From contig OX595995.1 of assembly GCA_951394045.1 (NCBI GenBank), positions 1 to 64,000 on the forward strand: a stretch of 64,000 nucleotides of DNA. Reading direction: 5' to 3'. Source of the DNA: Nitzschia sp. DOCU1. Lineage: Eukaryota; Bacillariophyta; Bacillariophyceae; Bacillariales; Bacillariaceae. The notes under the pieces were generated by a model. It saw only the letters and a list, made by a program, of their open reading frames with translations, did not search any database and was not told where the DNA came from. This document shows positions 11,249 through 18,810 of this stretch, in pieces; the stretch's first letter is position 1; each line of letters starts with the position of its first letter. Made by a program: the position numbers and the translations under genes.

Positions 11249-11720
11249 GACTGTGCTTTGCAGCCGCTAGGTAACGCGGAGAGCGTGCACATCACATTTG
11301 GCGGCGGGAGCAGACAATTTGAGCACTGTGCTTTGCAGCCGCTAGGAAACGCGGAGAGCGTGCACATCACATTTTGCGGCGAAAACAGACAATTTGAGCA
11401 CTCTTTGTTGCCAGGCAGACAGACTGTGCTTTGCAGCCGCTAGGTAACGCGGAGAGCGTGCACATCACATTTGGCGGCGGGAGCAGACAATTTGAGCACT
11501 GTGCTTTGCAGCCGCTAGGAAACGCGGAGAGCGTGCACATCACATTTGGCGGCGAAAACAGACAATTTGAGCACTCTTTGTTGCCAGGCAGACAGACTGT
11601 GCTTTGCAGCCGCTAGGTAACGCGGAGAGCGTGCACATTACATTTGGCGGCGAAAACAGACAATTTGAGCAGCGTGCGATCGTTTTGGCGGCGAAAACAG
11701 ACAATTTGAGCAGCGTGCGA
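11249..11720. repeat. Compound minisatellite upstream of the 992-residue gene
   Basis: Five copies of a module beginning CTGTGCTTTGCAGCCGCTAG occur at about 11251, 11325, 11423, 11499 and 11598. They are followed by GCGGCGAAAACAGACAATTTGA-type modules. Two short units plus a spacer form a ~173-bp higher-order repeat. Confidence 0.85.
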
Positions 11721-11828
11721 TCGTTCCCAAGCGGCAAAAACAGGATGCACTCATTGTCAACGAGCATGCTACAGCCTACGCGTGTCACCTAGCATATGCA
11801 AGGCAGCGTGCGATCATCCCCAAGCCCT

Positions 11829-12125
11829 CCCGTAAATGGGGTCGCGAAGAAAGTAAGTGTGATGGGGGTGTGAGCCCCAGGATGCAGCTGGCGAGGCCGT
11901 TATCGATGAGTTGATCCAGCGTTTGCAAAATGAAGATCCTCTCCGTGTTACTATTACGATCGGTAGTGATTCTGACGACGATGATGACGAGAATGTAAGT
12001 GTGATGGGGGTGTGAGCCCCAGGATGCAGCTGGCGAGGCCGTTATCGATGAGTTGAGGTCTAGATAGTGAGTGATTCTGACGATGGCGAGAATGATTATC
12101 TAGACACATCAATTATTCATTAAAG
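11829..12125 (+). pseudogene. Decayed acidic-tail gene fragment with two identical 28-nt intron-like inserts
   Basis: A plus-strand frame reads PSPPVNGVAKK, then DAAGEAVIDELIQRLQNEDP..., then GSDSDDDDDEN if the 28-nt segment 11853-11880 (GTAAGT...CCCAG) is removed. The same 28 nt recurs at 11995-12022 before a second copy of DAAGEAVIDEL. A further acidic end, DSDDGENDYLDTSIIH, precedes a stop near 12125. No family is recognised. A 28-nt intron would be very short for a diatom, so the insert may be a shrunken intron or chance. Confidence 0.4.
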
Positions 12126-12225
12126 TAGAAGCACACAGATTATTCAATATCTTCTAGGGCGACCACAGACAAGACTTGAATGTTGGGTCGTCTAGTTTTC
12201 TGGTTTTGCTCGGAAAACAGGATGA

Positions 12226-12450
12226 TGAAGGATGAAGGATGAGGAAGCTACAGATGACGAGTAAGTGGAAGTGAGCGAGGAAGGATGGAGCAAAGGATGA
12301 ACGAGGATAGCAATGGAGGATGGATGTCAATGGCCATGATAATGATGAAGCAGAAGATGATAAAGATGATCATGACGACGATGATGGAGGTGCGACAACA
12401 ATGATGGTGAGGACGACGATGATGATGGAGGTGCGACAACAATAATGATG
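12226..12450. repeat. GAT/GATGA-rich simple sequence
   Basis: The stretch is dominated by GATGATGA, GGATGA and GACGAC motifs and has no credible reading frame. Confidence 0.8.
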
Positions 12451-12493
12451 GCGAGGACGGGCGGGGGTGGGACGTCTCCTCTATACTTATTCA

Positions 12494-12541
12494 AAGGTAG
12501 TAACATTTCTGGCAGGGGGGTGCCAAAATTGTTACTACCTT
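12494..12541. other. 48-bp near-perfect hairpin with a GGGGGG loop
   Basis: The left arm AAGGTAGTAACA...GGCA and right arm TGCC...TGTTACTACCTT are complementary over 21 bp, with about two mismatches, around a six-G loop. It could be a small structured RNA precursor, a MITE remnant or a cruciform. Transcription is unknown. Confidence 0.7.
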
Positions 12542-13020
12542 ATTTAGATGTAGAGAGAGGATGCCGTTGGAAGCATGGATGGCCATTCCAACGGCAGTGG
12601 CTTCAAAAGTTGTGGAATGCCATTGCAACGGTCACCTCACAATGCTGGTGGAACGAGTTTTTCTGCGTTTTGTGCTTCGGCAGTTGGCGCCAACTCGACT
12701 TTGGTGTGCCCTGCGTGCCTTTGGTAGAGCCCTTTTGTTGTCTGGCAGTCTCATTTGTGGGGAGCTTGCGCCAATTGTTCTTAATTACAGCCCCAGACCT
12801 TCGTTATTTGTCGACGTTGGTAGAATGTGTGCTACACATTTACTTAGTATTGTGTTCCGGCATTCCATCTGTTGCGGCCGTTGGTAGACTGTGTGCTACA
12901 AATTTATTTATTTGGTGTGACACATATATTTATATGTTTGTGAATATTGTATAAAAAATCAACGGCTGATTTGCGCGCCTGCACCTACCCTAACCCCATG
13001 TTCCCGTGCTTTTGGCCCCC
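12542..13020. other. No convincing gene
   Basis: A plus-strand frame of 169 codons (12445-12954) crosses this stretch but begins inside the simple repeat and has a biased cysteine/leucine composition without motifs. A ~30-bp phrase around 12820-12845 (TTGGTAGAATGTGTGCTACA) recurs at about 12880-12900. I see nothing else. Confidence 0.4.
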
Positions 13021-13435
13021 TATAGTATGAGGTTAAGTAGGTTAGTAATAACCTACCTATCCTGACTACCAAGGAGATGGTGACTAACTACCTATCATCA
13101 TCAGGGTGGTACTGTACCTAAGAGGATAAGTATGCACAAGAAGGATTTGCTTTTTTCGGGTATCGATCCCAAGACCTCATCTTGCGCCACTCAGCCACTG
13201 AGGACAGTGTTGAGTTTTTTGCTTCTTTGGTACATAAACAACGAGGAACATTTTGCTACATTTTACTTAAGGCATATCCATGTACTGAACTAGTTTTTTA
13301 CTTCGCCACGCACAAACAATGATAACATGCAGTGGTAGTGTACCCTTACTACTGGAGAGCCACCAGCTACAAATTAAATTGTTAATATCTCCACCAATAC
13401 TGGTCCATTTTCAGTAGTTCTTTCACCACCACAAT
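13021..13435 (+). repeat. Subtelomeric 1.35-kb repeat, copy a (right part missing)
   Basis: This copy begins at the family start (AGTATGAGGTTAAGTAGG) and is cut after about 415 bp, where CCCTAA repeats follow directly. Orientation is defined by the end that abuts CCCTAA. The join resembles that of the permuted PLE copy, where an internal position meets telomeric repeat. Confidence 0.85.
13155..13200 (-). other. tRNA-like A and B boxes in the subtelomeric repeat
   Basis: On the minus strand 13197-13187 reads TGGCTGAGTGG, a perfect match to the Pol III A-box consensus. Positions 13170-13158 read GGGATCGATACCC, close to the B-box consensus GGTTCGANTCC. The boxes are only ~27 nt apart start to start, shorter than in a normal tRNA, so this is a tRNA relic or SINE-like promoter, not a tRNA gene. 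The same pair recurs in the family copies near 13607-13646, 19475-19520, 20925-20965 and 23105-23145. Confidence 0.45.
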
Positions 13436-13466
13436 CCTAACCCTAACCCTAACCCTAACCCTAATC
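13436..13466 (+). repeat. Interstitial telomeric tract
   Basis: About five CCCTAA units, the last degenerate (CCTAATCCTAC), separate two copies of the subtelomeric repeat. Confidence 0.95.
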
Positions 13467-14802
13467 CTACCTAGTATGAGGTTAAGTAGGTTAGTAATAA
13501 CCTACCTATCCTGACTACCAAGGAGATGGTGACTAACTACCTATTATCATCAGGGTGGTACTGTACCTAAGAGGATAAGTATGCACAAGAAGGATTTGCT
13601 TTTTTCGGGTATCGATCCCAAGACCTCATCTTGCGCCACTCAGCCACTGAGGACAGTGTTGAGTTTTTTGCTTCTTTGGTACATAAACAACGAGGAACAT
13701 TTTGCTACATTTTACTTAAGGCATATCCATGTACTGAACTAGTTTTTTACTTCGCCACGCACAAACAATGATAACATGCAGTGGTAGTGTACCCTTACTA
13801 CTGGAGAGCCACCAGCTACAAATTAAATTGTTAATATCTCCACCAATACTGGTCCATTTTCAGTAGTTCTTTCACCACCACAATCAGCAGGCCAACACAA
13901 ACATTGACTTATGCGTGAAATATATCCACAAAGCTTTCTAACTACCTTACTACTTGACACCCACCAGCTACAATGGGAATTATTCACATCTCCACCAATA
14001 CTGGTCCATTTTTGGTAGTTGTTTTGCCACTACAACCAGTATGACAAGCCACACATGGTGATTGGTTTGAATCACATGCACAATGTCTTGTTTGGAGTTA
14101 GTTGTGGTCAAACTGTCCAATCACTAATGGAAACAAGCGAACACCATCATGCAGTATCTTGTTGGTGCGCTGCAATTTCTTCACCATAAACATTATAACT
14201 ACCTTTTTATGGATCATATTGGATTCAGATGATGTAGAACAGTCGGCTATAGTGGGGTCCTTACTACTTGCAGGCTATGAGAAGCATTAATTTAGTATCT
14301 CAAGGGAGGCTGACAACTTTGTGGGGCTCGTTTCTAAGAAGCAGGCGAACTAGCAGCGTAACTACCTGGCTACCTAGCTACCTATCCACATATCTATCTA
14401 TGACGTAACAAGACAAGGAGGCTATATGAGTTAGCATGACAACCTGGGGGAGGTCATGTGAGCTACAAGCATGAGCAGGAGAAGATTCATGGAGAGGTTG
14501 CAGATGATGTGAGTATGAACAAACATGATGAGCTGAAGAAGGTTGTATGAACAAACATGATATCATTGGGAGACTAATGCATAAAGAAGAATAATGACAA
14601 AGTATGATAATGTAGTGAAACCTAATTATCACCCATTCTTCTCATTCTACTTAAAATTCCATGTTTCAAACTCTGCTGTTTCCTACCAGTCCTATTCCTA
14701 TTCCTATTTCCCCCACTATCCCTATTCCTATTCCTACTTTCCTTTTTCCTTTTTCCTTTTTCCTTTTCCCTTCTTCCTTTTCCCTTTTACCCATTACCAA
14801 TT
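13467..14802 (+). repeat. Subtelomeric 1.35-kb repeat, copy b (full length)
   Basis: The copy runs from CTAGTATGAGG to a pyrimidine-rich end (CCTATTCC, CCTTTTTCC, CCCTTTTACCC, ATTACCAATTA) that grades into CCCTAA repeats. There is no convincing coding capacity. Degenerate telomere-like sequence at the right end resembles the 3' ends of endonuclease-deficient PLEs, so the family could be a non-autonomous telomere-added element. That is inference. Confidence 0.85.
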
Positions 14803-14815
14803 ACCCTAACCCTAA
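14803..14815 (+). repeat. Telomeric cap on the truncated pseudo-LTR
   Basis: Two CCCTAA units join directly to PLE sequence, with AAC shared at the junction. Confidence 0.9.
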
Positions 14816-14886
14816 CTGGGGGCCAAAATCTCCCTCCGACACGTGTCATCAGACACTGCCGGGACCTCGCACCATAGCTCGTATTC

Positions 14887-15009
14887 ACGTCACCCCCTGA
14901 CGTCACCCCCATCTACGTCATCGGAACTCGCACACTCCACGAGCTCTCCGTCGACGTCATGACCCCGACATCACCCGACCTCGCACTCCACGCGAGCTCC
15001 ATTACGTCA
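14887..15009 (+). promoter_or_regulatory. Cluster of ACGTCA motifs in the pseudo-LTR
   Basis: ACGTCA occurs at 14887-14892, 14900-14905 (within TGACGTCA), 14915-14920, 14954-14959 and 15004-15009. ACGTCA/TGACGTCA is the CRE core bound by bZIP proteins. In Phaeodactylum the same hexamers act as CO2/cAMP-responsive elements. Density within 125 bp, upstream of ORF1, suggests promoter function, which is inferred. Confidence 0.5.
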
Positions 15010-15082
15010 CCACTCGCGCGCGACTATTCGCGCACGCTCCTTCGCTCCCCGCCAACCAATTCGCGGCGAACATCCAGACCAC

Positions 15083-15146
15083 GACTAGCCCGCTGATGAA
15101 GGCCGACCATGGCCGAAACGATCGCTCCATTGTTCGGGAATAAGTC
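15083..15146 (+). ncRNA. Candidate type I hammerhead ribozyme, copy A
   Basis: The catalytic core CTGATGA sits at 15093-15099 and GAAA at 15115-15118. Stem II is GGCC (15101-15104) with GGCC (15111-15114) around a six-base loop. Stem III is CGAT (15119-15122) with ATTG (15129-15132), including one G-U pair. The cleavage triplet would be GUU (15132-15134), with cleavage after 15134. Stem I is CCCG (15089-15092) with CGGG (15135-15138), then an internal loop, then GACT (15083-15086) with AGTC (15143-15146). One extra A (15100) lies between the core A9 and stem II. An extra A at that place is known in a viroid hammerhead. Hammerheads in PLE pseudo-LTRs are established, so the context is right. 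Confidence 0.72.
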
Positions 15147-15310
15147 TACTGTAACAATACAGATAACTCCTTTAGTTACACTACGGTAACTCTGTCCTAC
15201 TGGCTCAGCGCGAACGGTGAACCCTTCCCCTACCCCCACCCTAACGCCCAAGCCATAACCCTTTCCCTAACCCTACAAGACAGACAAAAGGATCGCGGAC
15301 ACCGGCAAAG

Positions 15311-16501
15311 ATGACGGACACAACGCACAAACGCGTCCGCATTGACATCCACGATCGGACCCCCGGCGCCAAACGTACCCCCACCGAAACCGCCGCCGAC
15401 TGCATCGATGCCGCCTGTGGACCGCTCTGTAACGAAACAGTAGCTATCGTCCGCCCTCTCGCTTCGCGTCACCTTTCCATCGGGATCAATCTGCTGGCCC
15501 GCATCGAGAAACACGACAAAATGACGAAAAGCGATGAGATTCCCCGTTCGGCCCGAATTGCGTTCAAGCTGTCGATCTTGGACGAGGCCGAAAAGACCCC
15601 GGAGCTTACGGGTCTTGCCGACGATATCAAGAAGGAACTCGACGCGTTCCAACTCAAACTCAAAGGATTCATCCTTCGAGCTTGTTTATTGGAAATTTCT
15701 TCTCTGAAGAAATCTCTGCAAGTCGACTTCGCCAAAACTTTCCGGAATATGCTCCTGTTTGATCTGACCGCACGTGGGAAACCAACATCCTCTTGCGACC
15801 AAATTGCCAGAAGCATCATCCAAGAAAGTTTTGACGAAGATTTTTCAGCGCATCTGCACTGCCCGGTCGCCGACGTCGTTGGCCACTACAACGCAGCCAA
15901 CTCCGTGACGCTCCCAACCTCCGGGGACGCCAATGCAGAAGAGGATACGGTTTTCATTCATGAATTCCGTACTCTCCTACGCACATCGCTGATTTCGCCG
16001 CTCGTTGCCTTTCAACAATCAAAGAAAGACAACGAGAGAATTGCCGCCCTTGCAAGTATCACCACGCGCGCGTTAGCCGGCCCCATAACCGAGCAAACCG
16101 CCATGGCGATCGACGAGGAAACTCCTGCATCTCAAGAGCAACTGCTTGCTCTGATTCAGCGGGAGACACAAGCAGCAATCGCGGCCGCCCTTCGTAAGAA
16201 GGACCCGAAGCCCAACGTTGCAAAAAACGCGAAAGCGAGGACCAAGCCGGCCGCTGGCCCCTCGCCGAACCAGTCCCGTTCCAAGACGCCACCTCGGAAA
16301 CCAACCCCGAAAACAGCGCCGACGAACAACGCAACCAAAGGCCGAAAAGCCGCAGGAGCCGCCAACGCTACCGCCGTCGCGTCGCCAAATCCGACGACGC
16401 AACAACGATCCAACGGCAGCTCCAACGGCAAGCCTAAGAAGAAGCCGAAAGGCAAAAATTCAAGGTCGAGCTCGCGAGGACGAAAGTCCAACAAGAACTA
16501 A
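15311..16501 (+). CDS. PLE ORF1, putative nucleic-acid-binding protein
   Basis: A 396-residue protein starts at the first ATG after the leader. The N-terminal ~240 residues are mostly helical-looking and globular with no family I recognise. A charged linker follows. The last ~100 residues are rich in Lys, Arg, Pro, Ala and Ser (KPKKKPKGKNSRSSSRGRK near the end), suited to binding RNA or DNA. The stop (16499-16501) precedes the ORF2 ATG by 29 nt. The ORF2 frame is already open from 16438, so the two frames overlap with ORF2 in the -1 frame. Comparison with the second copy (33100-34070) shows about 34 differences, only about four changing the amino acid, so ORF1 has been under selection. Confidence 0.8.
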   Translation: MTDTTHKRVRIDIHDRTPGAKRTPTETAADCIDAACGPLCNETVAIVRPLASRHLSIGINLLARIEKHDKMTKSDEIPRSARIAFKLSILDEAEKTPELTGLADDIKKELDAFQLKLKGFILRACLLEISSLKKSLQVDFAKTFRNMLLFDLTARGKPTSSCDQIARSIIQESFDEDFSAHLHCPVADVVGHYNAANSVTLPTSGDANAEEDTVFIHEFRTLLRTSLISPLVAFQQSKKDNERIAALASITTRALAGPITEQTAMAIDEETPASQEQLLALIQRETQAAIAAALRKKDPKPNVAKNAKARTKPAAGPSPNQSRSKTPPRKPTPKTAPTNNATKGRKAAGAANATAVASPNPTTQQRSNGSSNGKPKKKPKGKNSRSSSRGRKSNKN

Positions 16502-16530
16502 TTGATTCTTTTGGGTTCCTCGCCGACCCC

Positions 16531-18672
16531 ATGAGAAGCATACGAAGCAACGCAATACAAGCCCTCGGCGAACTGCCAGCCTGGTACTACCACAACCGGC
16601 CGACAAACTTTGCGTTCCATGACCTGACGCCGAAGGACGTTACCATCCCCTACAGTGTTAAATCGCTATTAGGCTTTGGTTTAAAATTCGTACCTACCCC
16701 GCTCTTCTCCAGCAACCCCCGTCATCTAGATTCGAAGACCTTCGCTCGCTTCGACCGCGACGTAGCCCTCCGACTCGCCTTCACCGGAAGGAACAATGAC
16801 GAAGAAGAAGATAACGACGACGACGACGACGACACCGACTACAACCCGCGGATGCACATCCCCGCCGTCTTCAACATGCGCACGCACATTCCCCTCGGAG
16901 TAACGCATCGCCTGGGAAGTTTCAAGAAGAAACTTCGCGAACTTTTCAAAGTTCGGCGACGATGCAAGCCTAACCTCTTGCCTCGCCATATCGCCGCCCT
17001 GCGCTTTCTCAAAGCGCGGAAAGATCTTCTCGTCGTTCAATGCGACAAAAACCTCGGCCCCGCCATCATCACGCGCGCCAAATACATCAACCTTGCCTTC
17101 CGCGATCATCTCGCCGACACCGAAACCTACATTCGGATGGACTCGCTCGCTGCCACACTGCGCATGCAGCATGTTAAAAAACAAGTACTTGATTGGATTT
17201 CGGAACATCGCCGCGAAATACCAGCGAAGCATCGCCGATTCCTGACGACCACTACCTCGCAGAATCGCGATCCGTTCCCAAAATTCTACCTTACGATGAA
17301 GGTACATAAGCAACCGTTGAAGACACGACCGATCGTGTCATGCTCCGGCTCGCTGTTGCACCCTCTCGGAATTTGGATAGACTCCGTTTTCCAGCACATC
17401 GCTCGGAAGATGCCGGCCTATTTCAAAAGTTCCAAAGAGCTCCTAGATCAATTATCGCTACTTGATCTACCGCCCGGCTGCAAATTTTTCTCCGCCGACG
17501 CAGTCTCGATGTACACCAACATCCCGACAACTACCGCTCTTGACTCGATTGAATCGTTCCTGCGTGACCACCCCGACATGCTACCCAACAACATCTCCGG
17601 ACCCACGCTCGTATCGGCTCTACGCATCGTCATGGCGAACAATCTTTTTGAATTCGGAGATACTTACTGGCTACAACGGACCGGTACCGCAATGGGGACT
17701 CCTCCCGCCCCGCCCTACGCTACGGTCTACTACGGTATCTTCGAAAGGTCGTTTTTATCCGAATTTCCCAACCTCATTTTCTACCGCCGCTTCATCGACG
17801 ACGTTCTTGGCATCTGGATGCCCGTCGATTCGAATGATGACGACAATTTCCAATCCCTGGACCGGAGAATGAATGAGTGCCCTGGCCTCACCTGGGAGTT
17901 CACCACACTCAAAACGACAATTGACTTCATGGATTTATCCCTTGCTATCGATCCCAACGGCAAAATTACATCTACACTCTACGAAAAGCCGCAGAATTTT
18001 TACCTGTACATGCCGTCTACCACCGCGCACCCTCCCGGACTCCTCGTCGGTATGGTCTTCGGTGGAATCTATCGGATCAACGCCCTTTGCTCAAACGATG
18101 ACGACAAGAGAGCACGTCTCAACGTGTTCTTCCAACGGCTTCGCGCTCGCGGCTGGCAACCGGAAACCCTGCTCCCCGTCTTCACGCGAGCAATTTCCTC
18201 GATATTCAATCGAAGCGACGCATCCAACGCATCAACGGTCGCCCGCCCCGTCGCCCACGGTAGTATCTCAGATAGAAGCTTATTCTTCCATCTGCAGTAC
18301 AACCCCGCCGACCCCCCTGCGCGTACCATCCAACGATGGTGGAGAGATCGAGTGCTCGATCCCTTCAACCCGCGCCTTGGCCGCAGTGTCGGACACCCTC
18401 TCGCCAATTTCAAAGTCAACGGTCAGCCGATCCGGCTGCAACGGCTTACCATCGCGTATAGCCGCAACCGCAACCTTGGGCAAGAATTGTCCTACCGCCG
18501 CCTACGTTCCGACGACCCCTCGATGAGTGTGTCGAACACGGAACATGCCGCCCCACTCGCAGAATGCTCCCGCCCCTTTCCTCTCGCTACCCTTGTACCG
18601 ACGAACCTGGACCCGCCGGAGTACCGACGGCCGACGACCCTCATGGACCGTTGGCTGCGACCTCCCCCCTAG
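16531..18672 (+). CDS. Penelope-like reverse transcriptase (ORF2), no GIY-YIG endonuclease
   Basis: A 713-residue protein. Reverse-transcriptase motif A is SADAVSMYTNIP (catalytic Asp 323), whose MYTNIP ending is characteristic of PLEs. Motif B is GTAMGTPPAPP (about 385-395), motif C is RRFIDD (Asp 423-424) and motif D/E is IDFMDLSLAI followed by LYEKPQNFYLYMP. The thumb region and the C-terminal segment LTIAYSRNRNLGQELSYRRL (about 640-660) resemble Athena/Coprina-type enzymes. No GIY...YIG motif follows. An acidic run (about 90-102) precedes the polymerase core. The enzyme would copy element RNA from a telomeric 3' overhang. All catalytic residues are intact and the frame has no stop, so the copy may be active. 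Confidence 0.92.
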   Translation: MRSIRSNAIQALGELPAWYYHNRPTNFAFHDLTPKDVTIPYSVKSLLGFGLKFVPTPLFSSNPRHLDSKTFARFDRDVALRLAFTGRNNDEEEDNDDDDDDTDYNPRMHIPAVFNMRTHIPLGVTHRLGSFKKKLRELFKVRRRCKPNLLPRHIAALRFLKARKDLLVVQCDKNLGPAIITRAKYINLAFRDHLADTETYIRMDSLAATLRMQHVKKQVLDWISEHRREIPAKHRRFLTTTTSQNRDPFPKFYLTMKVHKQPLKTRPIVSCSGSLLHPLGIWIDSVFQHIARKMPAYFKSSKELLDQLSLLDLPPGCKFFSADAVSMYTNIPTTTALDSIESFLRDHPDMLPNNISGPTLVSALRIVMANNLFEFGDTYWLQRTGTAMGTPPAPPYATVYYGIFERSFLSEFPNLIFYRRFIDDVLGIWMPVDSNDDDNFQSLDRRMNECPGLTWEFTTLKTTIDFMDLSLAIDPNGKITSTLYEKPQNFYLYMPSTTAHPPGLLVGMVFGGIYRINALCSNDDDKRARLNVFFQRLRARGWQPETLLPVFTRAISSIFNRSDASNASTVARPVAHGSISDRSLFFHLQYNPADPPARTIQRWWRDRVLDPFNPRLGRSVGHPLANFKVNGQPIRLQRLTIAYSRNRNLGQELSYRRLRSDDPSMSVSNTEHAAPLAECSRPFPLATLVPTNLDPPEYRRPTTLMDRWLRPPP

Positions 18673-18810
18673 CTATAACTAACTACTGTGCACGTCCGCC
18701 CCCGAAGCTGCGCACTCCCCGCCAGCCACGGACTCGACGCCACCATTGTACTCGCTCGTGCTCTCGTCCCCTGAAATCTCCCTCATTTCTGTCTTGGCGT
18801 CTTATGACGT
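18673..18810 (+). other. PLE unique 3' untranslated region
   Basis: This 138-bp segment lies between the ORF2 stop and the right pseudo-LTR and is repeated after the second reverse transcriptase copy (32438-32575). It has no coding capacity. Confidence 0.75.

Larger units (their letters stand above)
14816..15274 (+). repeat. PLE left pseudo-LTR (5'-truncated)
   Basis: Nearly identical to 18811-19262. It carries an ACGTCA cluster, a candidate hammerhead ribozyme and a telomere-like end (CCACCCTAACGCCC, then CCCTTTCCCTAACCCTAC). The join of this end to the ORF1 leader (CCCTACAAGACAGAC) is the same in the second PLE copy at 33005-33030. The pseudo-LTR/ORF1 junction is therefore an inherited part of the element, not a chance insertion. 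Confidence 0.88.

Noticed and set aside
12445..12954. 169-codon plus-strand frame
   Set aside because: It starts inside GAT simple sequence and has biased Cys/Leu/Phe composition without motifs.
13155..13200. Functional tRNA gene on the minus strand
   Set aside because: The boxes are too close for an anticodon arm, and no acceptor stem pairs.
15119..15146. GTC at 15144-15146 as the hammerhead cleavage triplet
   Set aside because: It would need a long unpaired stem III and destroys the CCCG/CGGG stem I. GTT at 15132-15134 gives consistent pairing.
16460..16475. Programmed -1 frameshift site between ORF1 and ORF2
   Set aside because: The best A-rich run (GGCAAAAATT) does not form an X-XXY-YYZ heptamer in the ORF1 frame.
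16726..17313. 195-codon minus-strand frame opposite the reverse transcriptase (and its repeat opposite the second copy)
   Set aside because: It is a shadow of the strongly coding plus-strand ORF2, with no motifs of its own.
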